64,000 nt of DNA, from positions 31,498-95,497 of the forward strand of contig JAQCEA010000007.1 of the NCBI GenBank assembly GCA_027620495.1, read 5' to 3'. Source of the DNA: Pseudomonadota bacterium (lineage in GTDB: Bacteria > Pseudomonadota > Alphaproteobacteria > Puniceispirillales > Puniceispirillaceae). The position numbers were made by a program, and so were the translations under genes. Position 1 is the stretch's first letter; every line of letters begins with the position of its first letter. This document shows positions 36,185-47,067 of this stretch, piece by piece. The notes beneath the pieces are model-generated. The model was not told the origin of the DNA, ran no database searches, and saw only the letters and a list, made by a program, of their open reading frames with translations.

Positions 36185-36190
36185 ACTGGG

Positions 36191-37807
36191 TCAGGCCTTT
36201 GCTTTTGGGCCTGCAACCTTGTCATGCAATAATTTCCAGATCATACCATCGCCCAGTGCGGCAACAGACGCATCAATAATATTGGTGGACAAGCCAACAG
36301 TGCGCCATACAGTGCCATCCGGGACGCAAAATTCGATAAAGACGCGGGTCATAGCCCCGGTACCCGCCTGCCCGCCAACCGCATCCAGAATACGCACCTT
36401 ATAATCGACCAATTCGACTTCGGCCAAAGTTGGATAGGCCGCGACTAGGGCTTTGCGCATCGCTGTATCCACCGCATTAACCGGCCCATTTCCAACAGCC
36501 GCCTCATGAAAAGACTGATCGCCCACAAAGATAGTGGCCGTGGCTTCAGATTCCACGACCAAGTCGCCGCGGGCATTAAAGCGGCGCTCATCCATAACCC
36601 GGAACCGACCAATTCGGAAAAAATCTGGCACATCATCAAGCATCCGCCGCGCCAGTAATTCAAAACTCGCCTCGGCTGAATCAAATGCCCAGCCTTCAAA
36701 CTCTTTTTCTTTAACAACCCTGATTAATTTATCAATGCGTTTGTCTTTGGCATCAATCTCAATTCCCAGCATGGCAAAACGGGCCAGCATATTTGACCGA
36801 CCAGCTTGATCTGAAACAAGATATTGGCGTTCATTACCAACTTTTTCCGGCGGGATATGTTCATAGGTACGTGGATCTTTTTGCGCCGCTGATGCGTGCA
36901 AGCCGCCTTTATGGGCAAATGCCGCCGCCCCAACATACGGGGCATGCGCATTAGGTGTCCGGCCCAGCCGTTCATCAAGAAGACGCGACAACCCCATAAG
37001 CCGCGGCAGATTTTCTTCAGATACCGATGTCACATAATCAGATTTTAATACCAATGTCGGGATCAGACTGATCAGATCAGCATTACCGCAGCGTTCACCA
37101 ATCCCGTTAATCGTGCCTTGTACCTGCCGGGCTCCAGCCGCAATAGCCGCCAATGAATTGGCCACCGCCACACCCGAATCATTATGGCAGTGAATCCCCA
37201 AATTAACATCCGGCAGGGCGGTTTTTACCGCCTGCACAATATCAAAAATTGAATCTGGCAAGGTGCCACCATTGGTGTCGCATAACACCACCCAACTTGC
37301 CCCGCCTTCATGCGCTGCCCGCACACAATCTATGGCGAAATCTGGGTTGTTTTTATAGCCATCAAAAAAATGCTCACAGTCAAACATGGGGTCGCGGCCA
37401 CGCTGTTTTGCTGCCGCCAGCGAGTCCCGGATCATCTTTAAATTTTCATCAAGCGTTGTGTTTAATGCCGTTTTGACATGAAAATCCCACGTTTTACCGA
37501 CAAGGCACGCCCCATCAACCTCGGCATCAATGACCGCATTCAAACCGGGGTCATTGGCCGCACTGCGCCCCCCGCGACGGGTCATGCCAAACGCGAATAA
37601 TTTTGCTGTTTTGAGTTGGGGAGGGTTGGCAAAAAACGCATCATCAGTTGGGTTGGCACCCGGCCAACCACCCTCGATATAGTCAATGCCGATATCATCT
37701 AGTGCATGGGCAATAGCTAGTTTGTCGGCGCGCGAAAAATCAACACCGCGGGTCTGACCACCATCACGCAATGTGGTATCAAACAACCATATTTTTTCGC
37801 CACTCAT
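36191..37807 (-). CDS. cimA: (R)-citramalate synthase
   Basis: Condenses pyruvate and acetyl-CoA to citramalate, the first step of the threonine-independent isoleucine route. 538 residues with [18 protein letters not shown] (metal and substrate site), [33 protein letters not shown], and a C-terminal LeuA allosteric domain ([19 protein letters not shown]). ATG 37807 has GGAG upstream; the six residues from an earlier ATG are not conserved. The long form with DGGQT rather than a 2-isopropylmalate-synthase-like motif favours citramalate. Confidence 0.92.
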   Translation of the reverse strand: MSGEKIWLFDTTLRDGGQTRGVDFSRADKLAIAHALDDIGIDYIEGGWPGANPTDDAFFANPPQLKTAKLFAFGMTRRGGRSAANDPGLNAVIDAEVDGACLVGKTWDFHVKTALNTTLDENLKMIRDSLAAAKQRGRDPMFDCEHFFDGYKNNPDFAIDCVRAAHEGGASWVVLCDTNGGTLPDSIFDIVQAVKTALPDVNLGIHCHNDSGVAVANSLAAIAAGARQVQGTINGIGERCGNADLISLIPTLVLKSDYVTSVSEENLPRLMGLSRLLDERLGRTPNAHAPYVGAAAFAHKGGLHASAAQKDPRTYEHIPPEKVGNERQYLVSDQAGRSNMLARFAMLGIEIDAKDKRIDKLIRVVKEKEFEGWAFDSAEASFELLARRMLDDVPDFFRIGRFRVMDERRFNARGDLVVESEATATIFVGDQSFHEAAVGNGPVNAVDTAMRKALVAAYPTLAEVELVDYKVRILDAVGGQAGTGAMTRVFIEFCVPDGTVWRTVGLSTNIIDASVAALGDGMIWKLLHDKVAGPKAKA

Positions 37808-37913
37808 ATTTCTGCTCCACATCACAAATGCCCGGCGGTGCTATGCGCCTTTGGCTATACGGCATGACCGATATATATCGTCTGGTTGGTCTAGCAAATC
37901 CGCAATCAAAAAA

Positions 37914-39284
37914 CTAGCTACGCCGCCAAATGGTTCCATCCTGCCCATCTTCAAGCATGATACCAGCGGCCGCTAGTTTGTCACGAATGGCATCAGCCTT
38001 GGCAAAATCACGGGCCGCACGGGCTGCATTGCGCGCCGCAATTTCGGCATCAATGGCGGCATCATCTAACCGCTGTTCATCACCACCGCTGACCATAGCC
38101 CCGCCTTTGGCCCAATCATCAGCCTGGTGCCGCAACAAGCCAAGAAGACTGGCACTTGATTTTAATGCAGTGGCCGCGGCCTCATCGCCTTTATTGGCGC
38201 GGCGTGCAAGTTCATGAAGCCGTGCCATCGCCGCTGGCGTGTTTAGTTCATCACAAAGACAAGCCAAAAATTCATCATCAACATGATCGTCTGATACTTT
38301 TGCTGTTCCAGCCGCCCGGTACAGCCGGTCTAGACTATTATGCGCGTCCTGCATGGCGCTATCAGATAAATCAAGAGGGGCGCGGTAATGCGCCGACAAT
38401 AAAGCCGCCCGCACCACTTCTGGGCGGTAACGAGATGTCGCCTCTTCAACGGTAATAATATTACCAAGTGATTTTGACATTTTTTCATCATTCATGGTGA
38501 CAAACCCATTATGCAACCAATATTTGGCCATATGGGTTGTCCCATGCGCACAACAGCTTTGCGCAATTTCATTCTCATGATGGGGAAAAATCAAATCTAG
38601 CCCACCAGCATGAATATCAAAGACCTCACCAAGATAGGTTTTTGCCATCGCCGAACATTCAATATGCCAGCCCGGCCGTCCCCTCCCCCATGGACTGTCC
38701 CAACCGGGTTGTTCGGGCGTGCTTGGTTTCCACAACACAAAATCTTCTGGGGCACGTTTATAGGGGGCAACCTCTACACGGGCACCAGCGATCATATCTT
38801 CCATACTGCGTTTGGACAGCGCACCATAATTATCCATGGTTGCCACCTGAAACAGGACATGCCCATCAGCGGCATAGGCATGCCCCTTGTCAATCAACAA
38901 ACAGATCATCGCGATCATCTCGTCAATATGATGCGTGGCCCGCGGTTCAACATCTGGGGGTTCGGCGCCCAAAGCGGCGGTATCGGCATGAAAACTTATG
39001 ATTGTTTCCGCGCATAAATCTTCAATTGTCTGCCCATTTGCCGCAGCGCGTTGGTTAATTTTATCATCAACATCAGTGATATTGCGCACATAGGTAACGC
39101 GGCCATACAGCCGGCGCAACACCCGCACAAGCACGTCAAACACAACAATCGGCCGGGCGTTACCAACATGAATGCGCCCATAAACAGTGGGGCCGCAGGC
39201 ATAGACACGCACATGCGTTGGATCAATCGGCGTAAACACCTGTTTTTGACGCGACAGGGTATTATATAGCTGTATGGCACTCAT
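37914..39284 (-). CDS. cysS: Cysteinyl-tRNA synthetase
   Basis: Class I synthetase of 456 residues. Zinc and adenylate sites are seen at VYACGPTVYGRIHVGNARP (HIGH variant HVGN), zinc cysteine in HIECSAMAKTYLG with HHENEIAQS, and EKMSKSLGN. Its ATG overlaps the gltX TGA by three bases (ATGA), so both enzymes are made together. Confidence 0.97.
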   Translation of the reverse strand: MSAIQLYNTLSRQKQVFTPIDPTHVRVYACGPTVYGRIHVGNARPIVVFDVLVRVLRRLYGRVTYVRNITDVDDKINQRAAANGQTIEDLCAETIISFHADTAALGAEPPDVEPRATHHIDEMIAMICLLIDKGHAYAADGHVLFQVATMDNYGALSKRSMEDMIAGARVEVAPYKRAPEDFVLWKPSTPEQPGWDSPWGRGRPGWHIECSAMAKTYLGEVFDIHAGGLDLIFPHHENEIAQSCCAHGTTHMAKYWLHNGFVTMNDEKMSKSLGNIITVEEATSRYRPEVVRAALLSAHYRAPLDLSDSAMQDAHNSLDRLYRAAGTAKVSDDHVDDEFLACLCDELNTPAAMARLHELARRANKGDEAAATALKSSASLLGLLRHQADDWAKGGAMVSGGDEQRLDDAAIDAEIAARNAARAARDFAKADAIRDKLAAAGIMLEDGQDGTIWRRS

Positions 39285-40621
39285 GCGGCATAACCTTGCA
39301 ATCGTTTGATCACCCGCTCGCGCCCCATAATCGCCAATAAGGGTGCGATTTCCGGGCCGGCATCACGGCCAGTCAAAGCCAGACGAAGCGGCATAAACAA
39401 GCCCTTTCCCTTGACCCCAGTTTCAGCGGCAATGGATTTTGTCCATGCCGACCAAATCTGGCTGTCCAGATCGCCAGATGGCAGCAATGCCGCCGCCGCA
39501 TTTGTAACCGCCGGCGCCTCAATAACCGGTGTCATTGCTTGCGTACAGATATCCCACCAAACCCGCGCTTCATCTAGAGTTGCCAAATTGCCCCGCACCG
39601 CCAGCCAAAATTCAGCATTGCCGGTCACGCCGATATCAGCAAGCCGCGATTCAACATCTGCAAAATCAAGTTCCTGAATAATTTGACTGTTGAGTTTGGC
39701 AAGCTCTGCCGGGTCAAATTTTGCTGTTGCGCGACCAAATTTACCAAGGTCAAAACCATCGATCACCGCCGCCATATGACGTTGCGGGATCACCGGATCG
39801 GCGGTGCCGATACGTGCCAACAAACTGGCAATGGCCACCGGTTCTATCCCGTCTTGTCGCAACGCGCCAATCGACAAGCTGCCAAGCCGCTTTGACAAGC
39901 CTTCACCATCGGCACCGGCAAGCAACGCCACATGTCCCATCATCGGGGCGGTGCTACCAAGCGCTTCAAACAGCTGTATTTGTGCGGCTGAATTGGTGAC
40001 ATGGTCTTCGCCGCGGATGATATGGGTAATGCCGTGGTCAATATCATCAACCACCGATGCCAGCGTATAGATCACCCGCCCGTCTTCGCGCATTAGCACC
40101 GGGTCTGACAGGCTGGACATATGATAGGCAACATCACCGCGCACCATATCATGCCAACTAACCTCTGCATCATTGAGCAAAAAACGCCAATGGGGCCGAC
40201 GCCCATCAGCCTCTAATTTTGCTTTGTCTTCATCGGTTAATTTTAGTCCAGCGCGGTCATAAACAGGTGGCCGACCAGCCGACAGCTGGGCCTTGCGTTT
40301 CAGCGATAATTCATCTGGCGTCTCATAACAAGCATAGGCACGACCAGCTTGGACCAACTGTGCCAATGCCTCATCATATCGCTCAAGTCGGGCTGATTGC
40401 CGGTCTTCACAATCCCAGCCCATTCCCATCCAGCTCAAATCTTCTCGAATGGCTGTTTCAAATTCGGCCGATGATCGTTCTTCATCAGTATCATCAATGC
40501 GCAACATAAAGCTGCCACCATTTTTGCGCGCGAAAAGATAATTCACCAAAGCCGTCCGTAAATTACCAACATGAAGTCGGCCAGTCGGACTTGGCGCAAA
40601 ACGGACTTTGACTGAACTCAT
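39281..40621 (-). CDS. gltX: Glutamyl-tRNA synthetase
   Basis: Class I synthetase, 446 residues from ATG 40621 (GGAGCGAAT just before). APSPTGRLHVGNLRTAL carries the HIGH motif, and LSKRLGSLS the KMSKS variant. Alphaproteobacteria often carry two GltX, one acting on tRNA-Gln, followed by GatCAB conversion; which type this is cannot be told by eye. It is followed by cysS in overlap. Confidence 0.95.
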   Translation of the reverse strand: MSSVKVRFAPSPTGRLHVGNLRTALVNYLFARKNGGSFMLRIDDTDEERSSAEFETAIREDLSWMGMGWDCEDRQSARLERYDEALAQLVQAGRAYACYETPDELSLKRKAQLSAGRPPVYDRAGLKLTDEDKAKLEADGRRPHWRFLLNDAEVSWHDMVRGDVAYHMSSLSDPVLMREDGRVIYTLASVVDDIDHGITHIIRGEDHVTNSAAQIQLFEALGSTAPMMGHVALLAGADGEGLSKRLGSLSIGALRQDGIEPVAIASLLARIGTADPVIPQRHMAAVIDGFDLGKFGRATAKFDPAELAKLNSQIIQELDFADVESRLADIGVTGNAEFWLAVRGNLATLDEARVWWDICTQAMTPVIEAPAVTNAAAALLPSGDLDSQIWSAWTKSIAAETGVKGKGLFMPLRLALTGRDAGPEIAPLLAIMGRERVIKRLQGYAA

Positions 40622-40671
40622 ATTCGCTCCATCATGGTCATAAACCGGGTGTACATTGCAAATTATCGCTC

Positions 40672-42333
40672 TCAATTTCTGTTCGGATTGAACGCCGAGG
40701 TCAAGGGTAAGCGGCGATCGCGGCCAAAGGCAACAGGCGTCATTTTTGGCCCAGGTGCCGCCTGAAATCGTTTATATTCGGCGCGGAATAATAGCTGGCT
40801 GGCACGACTGACTTCGGCACGGTCAAACCCACGTGCCACAATCATATCAATATCTGCCATTTCCTCGCACAAGGCCGCCATGATCGCATCCAAACGTTCA
40901 TAAGGCGGCAAGGAATCGGTGTCTTTTTGATCTGGCCGTAATTCAGCTGTTGGCGGTTTGGTGATGATCCGGTCGGGGATAATTTCACCTTCAGGGCCAG
41001 CGGCACCGCGCGGCAGTGCCTGATTGCGCCACCTACACAGCCGAAACACATCGACCTTCCAGATGTCCTTTAACGGGGCAAACCCGCCGCACATATCGCC
41101 ATATAAGGTGGAATATCCCGCCGCATATTCAGATTTATTACCTGTCGCCAACACCATTGCCCCATGTTTATTGGAAATCGCCATCAACACCAAACCACGC
41201 AATCTGGACTGGATATTTTCTTCGGCAATACCTGTTTGGGTCCCGGCAAACTGATCAGCCAGCATATCGGTCAAAGCCGTTATGCCCGGCACAATTGATA
41301 TATCGTCCAGCCGAATGCCAAGATTTTTTGCAAGGGCAGTGGCGTCATCAAGACTGGTCTGGCTGGTATAGGCAGATGGCATCATCACCGCCTGCACCTG
41401 ATCTGCCCCCAGCGCGTCTACGGCAAGCGCCGCAACAAGGGCCGAGTCAATCCCGCCAGACAATCCCAAAACAACACCCGTAAACCCGTTCTTTTGCACA
41501 TAGTCACGAAGCCCCAACATGACACCGCGATATAGCGCCTTCATGCCTTCATCGGGCGGCGTTACTTGCCCGGTTAAACTGATATGCCCGGCGATCAGCG
41601 AAAGCTGAACCAGAACAACGGTTTCTGAAAAACTTGGCAAATGGCTGGCAAGGCTGCCATCTGCATTTAGTGCAAATGAGGCACCGTCATAGACCAGTTC
41701 GTCCTGTCCGCCAACCATATTAACGTAAATCAGCGGCAAACCTGTTTCAACTGTACGGGCAACAGCGGTTGACATGCGGCGTTCTGGTTTGGAGCTATCG
41801 AATGGCGAGGCATTCAATGCCACCAAAATATCAGCCCCCGATTCTTGCAAACATTCAGCCACATCAGGCTGCCAGATATCTTCGCAAATTGGTAAGCCAA
41901 ATTTGATACCGCGCAACATCACCGGCCCCGGCAAGCCGCCAGCGGTAAAATTGCGCTTATCGTCAAATACACCATAATTTGGCAAATTGACCTTGTCGCG
42001 GCGGGCAATAATCTGGCCATCATCAAGCACAAAGACAGCGTTAAAAATATGCCCATTTTCAGCATGCGGCGCCCCGACAATAATCGCCGGGCCACCATCG
42101 GCGGTCATGGCGGCAAGCCGGTCTATACCGGCGGCAACATCGCGCATGAAATCATCACGCAGCACCAAATCATCGCATGGATAGCCCGACAAATACATTT
42201 CCGGCGTGACAATCACCGCTGCCCCATTTTTGGCCGCTTCACCGCGTGCTTTTGCCAGCCGGTCACAATTGCCAGCCACATCACCAAGTCGCGGATTTAA
42301 TTGTGCCAGCGCGATCGCAAAGGATTTTGTCAT
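40672..42333 (-). CDS. nadE: Glutamine-dependent NAD+ synthetase
   Basis: Makes NAD+ from deamido-NAD, ATP and glutamine. 553 residues in two domains: an N-terminal nitrilase-type glutaminase with catalytic Glu (VTPEMYLSGYP), Lys (RDKVNLPNYG) and Cys (LPICEDIW), and a C-terminal NAD synthase with LGLSGGIDSALVA and the later ATGNKSEYAAGYSTLYGD. Its neighbour upstream is the nicotinate phosphoribosyltransferase. Confidence 0.95.
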   Translation of the reverse strand: MTKSFAIALAQLNPRLGDVAGNCDRLAKARGEAAKNGAAVIVTPEMYLSGYPCDDLVLRDDFMRDVAAGIDRLAAMTADGGPAIIVGAPHAENGHIFNAVFVLDDGQIIARRDKVNLPNYGVFDDKRNFTAGGLPGPVMLRGIKFGLPICEDIWQPDVAECLQESGADILVALNASPFDSSKPERRMSTAVARTVETGLPLIYVNMVGGQDELVYDGASFALNADGSLASHLPSFSETVVLVQLSLIAGHISLTGQVTPPDEGMKALYRGVMLGLRDYVQKNGFTGVVLGLSGGIDSALVAALAVDALGADQVQAVMMPSAYTSQTSLDDATALAKNLGIRLDDISIVPGITALTDMLADQFAGTQTGIAEENIQSRLRGLVLMAISNKHGAMVLATGNKSEYAAGYSTLYGDMCGGFAPLKDIWKVDVFRLCRWRNQALPRGAAGPEGEIIPDRIITKPPTAELRPDQKDTDSLPPYERLDAIMAALCEEMADIDMIVARGFDRAEVSRASQLLFRAEYKRFQAAPGPKMTPVAFGRDRRLPLTSAFNPNRN

Positions 42334-42349
42334 AAACGCTCTAACCTTT

Positions 42350-43486
42350 TTATTTGCGGATCAAAAATTCGCGTCCGGCCTTTACCCGCGGCTGGCCATC
42401 ATAGGCGACAATATCGGCCGTTGCATAAGTTTCTGACCAAACTTGCGGCAGAAATGACCCGGTGCCAATGACATTGACAGGTGCATTTGCCAAAGCAAAC
42501 ACCCGGCATTTATCTGGCCCAAATCCACTTGATGCTACGATTTTGACGTTTTCAAACCCATGCCTGTCAAGCTGTTCGCGAAGATGCCAGATCGCCGCGG
42601 CGCTTACTCCGGTTCCAAGCAATAAACGTAGCTCATCATCGGTGCGATAGCCGCGCAACGCCCCCGGAACATTGCGTTCAAGAACCGCATAGGATGATTG
42701 TGTATCCAACCCCTCGACATAGCGGCCACCATGTGTATCCACCCGTACCGACAACTGACCAGCGGCGGCAAGGTCTTTAAACCGTGTGGCAACAGCCAGC
42801 GCATCGGTGATTTCAGTGCCAAAATAATCAATCAGCACAGTCAGCGGCGCATCGGGGATGGTCTGGTGGAATAATTCGGCGGCGCGTACGGTAGACCCGG
42901 CATAGCCAATCAACGCATGCGGCATAGTGCCAGCGCCTTTATCTTTGTCGAAAAAATGCGCTGTGGCATCAGCGGCGCATCCAACAAACCCAACCGCGCC
43001 GGTCTTTGCCTGTGCCTTTTTTGACCCGACAGATGCACCATAAGCCATCAATTCAGCCATTTCACCACCGGCACAATGGCGCGCATCCATGGCCAAAAAG
43101 GCAACATCTGGCAGTTCAATACACATATTATAGGCATTATAAGCCGCCACACAGGCTGGCCCCAGCCGTTGCAGGAAAATTGTTTCAAGATCAACAAGAA
43201 CCGAAAATGGCCCAGTGATATAGCAAATCGGCTCACCAGCACCGATCCACGCCCCTTCGACATAAAGCTGTTCGATCTGTAATTCTGCCTGCCGCACCGC
43301 CGCCATTGCGGTGATCCAGTCAATCGCCAGCCTGCCAGCAAAGGTCACCGGTCGGCGCATAAACACCGCATAGGTTACTTCACAATCGCCATGTGCCTGA
43401 ACAATATGGCGGGTATGTTTGAAATAGGTATCGGTCAGGCTTGGCTGTTGTTCCGGCGTTGGCCCACTCGTTGCAAATTTTGCCAT
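42350..43486 (-). CDS. Nicotinate phosphoribosyltransferase-like protein
   Basis: 378 residues of the NAPRTase family (from ATG 43486, near AAAGGTAG). Seen: TDTYFKHTRHIV, FMRRPVTFAGRLAIDWI, the GGEMAELMAYGASVGSKKAQ segment with the His/Lys phosphate site, and VRVDTHGGRYVEGLD. Salvages nicotinate to nicotinate mononucleotide, which NadE (16 bases downstream) finishes into NAD, an NAD module. A nearby possible earlier start is less likely. Confidence 0.85.
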   Translation of the reverse strand: MAKFATSGPTPEQQPSLTDTYFKHTRHIVQAHGDCEVTYAVFMRRPVTFAGRLAIDWITAMAAVRQAELQIEQLYVEGAWIGAGEPICYITGPFSVLVDLETIFLQRLGPACVAAYNAYNMCIELPDVAFLAMDARHCAGGEMAELMAYGASVGSKKAQAKTGAVGFVGCAADATAHFFDKDKGAGTMPHALIGYAGSTVRAAELFHQTIPDAPLTVLIDYFGTEITDALAVATRFKDLAAAGQLSVRVDTHGGRYVEGLDTQSSYAVLERNVPGALRGYRTDDELRLLLGTGVSAAAIWHLREQLDRHGFENVKIVASSGFGPDKCRVFALANAPVNVIGTGSFLPQVWSETYATADIVAYDGQPRVKAGREFLIRK

Positions 43487-43558
43487 CTGGCTACCTTTTG
43501 CCATTGCTTGTCGACACTGCCCCGTTATTGGCAGCAGCATATAGGAGCTGGGAAGATG

Positions 43559-44938
43559 TTACACGGCCTCGGACAAAATCGAACGTTCACCACGCCGACG
43601 CTTTAGCAAATCAGCCAGCAAAAAGGCCAGCTCTAATGCTTGAGCGCCATTCAGACGGGGGTCACAATGCGTATGATAGCGATCGCCTAGGCTAGCTTCG
43701 GTCACATCGACCACGCCGCCAACACATTCAGTCACATTCTGGCCGGTCATTTCAAAATGCACACCGCCCGGATAGGTGCCAACATCGTCATGCGCGTCAA
43801 AAAATCCAGTGACCTCGGCCATCACATCATCAACCCGGCGCGTTTTATAGCCAGAGCTCGCCTTAATTGTATTGCCATGCATCGGGTCACAGCACCACAC
43901 AACTTTCGCGCCTGATTTCTGCACAGCTTTCAGCAAAGGCGGCAAACCTGTCCGCACCTTTTCGGCGCCCATCCGCGCAATCAAGGTCAAGCGCCCAGCA
44001 ATATTATCCGGGTTCAAAATTTCAATCAGCCGGATCAATTCATCAGGATCAAGCGATGGCCCACATTTCAACCCAATCGGGTTTGAAATACCACGCATAT
44101 ATTCAACATGCGCACCATCAGGCTGGCGAGTTCTATCACCAATCCACACCATATGCGCTGAGGTTGCATACCATCCATGCTGTTCGGTGATGGTATCACG
44201 GCGGGTGAGCGATTCTTCATAGCCAAGCAATAAAGCCTCGTGGCTGGTATATAGTTCAGTTTCGGCAAGTGGCCGTGTATTTTCCGGCGTAATGCCACAA
44301 GCCTTCATGAAATTCAGCGCCTCTTCGATACGTTCAGCAAGCGCCTCGAAACGCTGTGTTTGCGGCGTATCTTTCAGAAAATCGGTCACCCAGCTATGGA
44401 CTTTTGTGAGATCGGCCAACCCGCCTTGGGCAAAGGCGCGCAACAAATTTAGCGTGGCTGCTGATTGTTCGTAAACACGCAACAAACGGCGCGGGTCAGG
44501 CACGCGCTCATCTTCGCTAAAGCTCATCCCGTTGATCATATCACCGCGGTAGCTTGGCAATTCAACCCCGTCAATCACCTCGGTTGGGGCTGATCGCGGC
44601 TTGGCAAATTGTCCGGCCATGCGGCCAATTTTGACAACCGGCATGGATGCGCCATAGGTCAGCACAACCGCCATCTGCAATAGCACTTTGAAACTGTCAC
44701 GAATGTTATTGGCTGAAAATTCAGCAAAACTTTCGGCACAATCTCCGCCCTGTAGCAAGAACGCTTCGCCATTTGCAACCGCACCTAGGCGCTGTTGCAG
44801 GCTTTGTGCTTCACCTGCAAATACCAAGGGGGGGCGTGATGACAGCATCTCTTCAACCGCGTGAAGCCGATGTGCATCTGGATATTCAGGCACTTGGCAA
44901 ATGGGGAATGAACGCCAGCTATTTGGTTGCCATGTCAT
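43559..44938 (-). CDS. 3-deoxy-7-phosphoheptulonate synthase, class II
   Basis: First step of the shikimate pathway (PEP + erythrose-4-phosphate to DAHP). 459 residues of the plant-type class II family: [55 protein letters not shown]-like [18 protein letters not shown] and [19 protein letters not shown] 44938 has AAAGGA eleven bases before; an upstream start adds nonconserved residues. A likely promoter lies upstream. Confidence 0.95.
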   Translation of the reverse strand: MTWQPNSWRSFPICQVPEYPDAHRLHAVEEMLSSRPPLVFAGEAQSLQQRLGAVANGEAFLLQGGDCAESFAEFSANNIRDSFKVLLQMAVVLTYGASMPVVKIGRMAGQFAKPRSAPTEVIDGVELPSYRGDMINGMSFSEDERVPDPRRLLRVYEQSAATLNLLRAFAQGGLADLTKVHSWVTDFLKDTPQTQRFEALAERIEEALNFMKACGITPENTRPLAETELYTSHEALLLGYEESLTRRDTITEQHGWYATSAHMVWIGDRTRQPDGAHVEYMRGISNPIGLKCGPSLDPDELIRLIEILNPDNIAGRLTLIARMGAEKVRTGLPPLLKAVQKSGAKVVWCCDPMHGNTIKASSGYKTRRVDDVMAEVTGFFDAHDDVGTYPGGVHFEMTGQNVTECVGGVVDVTEASLGDRYHTHCDPRLNGAQALELAFLLADLLKRRRGERSILSEAV

Positions 44939-45008
44939 TGAGACTGATCCTTTTATACAGCATACCATCACAAACCGGCCGGAATGACAGCTGTGGGTAA
45001 GCAGCGGT

Positions 45009-45037
45009 AATATCGCGGATCTGTTGTTATTTTTCAA
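45009..45037 (-). promoter_or_regulatory. Putative promoter of the DAHP synthase gene
   Basis: Minus strand TTGAAA (45037-45032), 17-base spacer, GATATT (45014-45009), about 70 bases before the start. No leader peptide or attenuator is obvious in the leader. Confidence 0.5.
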
Positions 45038-45072
45038 GCATTTTTGGCGGATTGCCGCCACAAACCAACAGC

Positions 45073-46443
45073 TTAGGGCCGCGCGGTTCGCATCGTCACA
45101 AATTCTTCAGCCGCGGTCGGGTGGATGCCAATGGTGGCATCAAAATCAGCTTTCGTTGCCCCGGCCTTCATCGCAACCGCAATGCCTTGCATAATTTCTC
45201 CGCAATCCGGCCCCATCATATGGGCCCCGACCACACGGTCACTCGCACGATCGACGATCAATTTCATAAACGTCTTTTCGCCGCGGCCAGAGATGGTGTT
45301 TTTCATCGCCCGAAACCCGCTGGTGAACACAGTAATCGATTCAAATGCGGCCTTGGCCTCGGTTTCAGTCAACCCAACCGAGGCAATCGGCGGCTGGCTG
45401 AACACAGCTGACGCTACATTTTTGTGATCAGCAACACGCTTGTTGCCGCCAAATTCACTATCAGCAAAGGCGTGTCCCTCGGCAATCGCAACTGGGGTCA
45501 AATTAATCCTGTTGGTCACATCACCAATGGCAAAAATGCTAGGGACTGAGCTACGCGATTCCGCATCAACAATGATTTCACCTTGCTGGCCACATGTAAC
45601 GCCAACCTCATCAAGCCCCAAGCCAGCCGTATTTGGCCGCCGCCCGGTGGCCGCCATCACCGCGTCAACTGACAAGGTGGCACCAGAGCTGAGCGTGACC
45701 TGTTTGCGTGCGCCGTTGGCAGTAACCTTGTCGATCGTCGACCCGCTATGCAGGGTGATACCGCGATCTGCCAGCGCCACCGCAATATGCGCGCGCACAT
45801 CCTCGTCAAAACCGCGCAACGGCAAGTCACTGCGATAAACCAGATGGGTTTTGGCCCCAAAGCCGTTAAAAATACCGGCAAATTCAAGCGCAATATACCC
45901 ACTGCCATAAACCAGAATTTCGTTTGGAAACTGCGCCAGATCAAGGGCTTCATTAGATGTTATGGCGTGGGCAGCAAGGCCTGTCGTATCAACAATATGC
46001 GGCGCACCCCCGACTGCCACCAGAATTTTTTCTGCACTGTATGAGGCCCCGTCAACAGTGACTTCATGCGGGCCAGTCACTTTTGCCCAACCAGAGATCA
46101 GCGTTGCGCCAGCGTTTTTCAGCAAGGAACGATAGATCGCCTCTAGCCGGTTAAGCTCTGCATCTTTGGCCGCGATTAAGGCTGGCCAGTCATGCGGTGG
46201 CATCTGATCTATCTGCCAGCCAAACCCGCGTGCGTCTTCAACATCAGATGAAAACGCCGATCCATACATCAGCAGTTTTTTCGGCACACAACCGCGAATA
46301 ACACAGGTGCCGCCGGGGCGGTCCCCTTCAATCACCGCAACGCGCGCGCCATGCCCGGCGGCAATCCGACCAGCCCGCACACCGCCCGAACCCGCGCCAA
46401 TGACGATGAGATCATAATCATAAGATGCGCCTGTTTGTGCCAT
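45073..46443 (-). CDS. gor: Glutathione-disulfide reductase
   Basis: FAD/NADPH enzyme that keeps glutathione reduced. 456 residues from ATG 46443. FAD motif [13 protein letters not shown], redox-active pair in [18 protein letters not shown] domain [12 protein letters not shown], and the C-terminal catalytic His-Glu [12 protein letters not shown]. The VIRGCVPKK order fits glutathione reductase better than lipoamide or mercuric reductase. Confidence 0.93.
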   Translation of the reverse strand: MAQTGASYDYDLIVIGAGSGGVRAGRIAAGHGARVAVIEGDRPGGTCVIRGCVPKKLLMYGSAFSSDVEDARGFGWQIDQMPPHDWPALIAAKDAELNRLEAIYRSLLKNAGATLISGWAKVTGPHEVTVDGASYSAEKILVAVGGAPHIVDTTGLAAHAITSNEALDLAQFPNEILVYGSGYIALEFAGIFNGFGAKTHLVYRSDLPLRGFDEDVRAHIAVALADRGITLHSGSTIDKVTANGARKQVTLSSGATLSVDAVMAATGRRPNTAGLGLDEVGVTCGQQGEIIVDAESRSSVPSIFAIGDVTNRINLTPVAIAEGHAFADSEFGGNKRVADHKNVASAVFSQPPIASVGLTETEAKAAFESITVFTSGFRAMKNTISGRGEKTFMKLIVDRASDRVVGAHMMGPDCGEIMQGIAVAMKAGATKADFDATIGIHPTAAEEFVTMRTARP

Positions 46444-46611
46444 AGCCACCACCATTATCTAGATCAAAGCGGCCATCATACCGCCATCATCTATATGTGG
46501 CGCAGTCAGCCTGCCAGTTCAAGGCAGTTTTGAAAAATCCAAATGGTCACGGGCCGCTTACTATCAAAAATTTACCCGCAACTGCAGATGGGGTGGCAAG
46601 CTTTTGTTTGG

Positions 46612-47067
46612 CTAGACAAGGTCTACTTGCTGATACAGCGAAGACGGCACATTATGATCCAGATAATCCGCGAAAATGACTGCATTTAAATTGGTAAAAT
46701 TCGCAATGATCTGCGCCAGCTTTGTGGCTGTCATATCAGCTAGATCAATAAATCTGAACATGGTCACCGTCGCCGCGCCCGAACAAATGCCATAGGGGGC
46801 CTGCGCATAGGCAATGGTGTCTTCAAGCATCAGCATGGTCAGAAATGGCGTTTTTAACGGGCCGCTACCATCACGGGCTAGACAGCTATAAATCACCGCC
46901 TCATTGCGATGATGCAACAATTCAATTTGCACAATAAAATTGTCATAGCTGCCACTCATCCAGCGGCTCGCGGCAAGTTCCTGAACCGGATAATCCAGCA
47001 CCTTTGGTTGTGTCTGCGCCAAATCTGAAATCAAATTTCGGATATGTGTTTTTGTTGTTTGGTCCAT
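46612..47067 (-). CDS. Conserved-looking hypothetical protein (151 aa)
   Basis: Start ATG 47067 has AAAGGTAAAT upstream. Mixed alpha/beta soluble protein with MDQTTKTHIRNLISDL, AVIYSCLARDGSGPLKTPFLTMLMLEDTIAYAQAPYG (read in parts) and a tail of VIFADYLDHNV. No signal peptide, membrane segment or known motif. Compact enough to be a chaperone-like or YbjN-type fold, but I would not assign it. Divergent to aacS. Confidence 0.6.
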   Translation of the reverse strand: MDQTTKTHIRNLISDLAQTQPKVLDYPVQELAASRWMSGSYDNFIVQIELLHHRNEAVIYSCLARDGSGPLKTPFLTMLMLEDTIAYAQAPYGICSGAATVTMFRFIDLADMTATKLAQIIANFTNLNAVIFADYLDHNVPSSLYQQVDLV

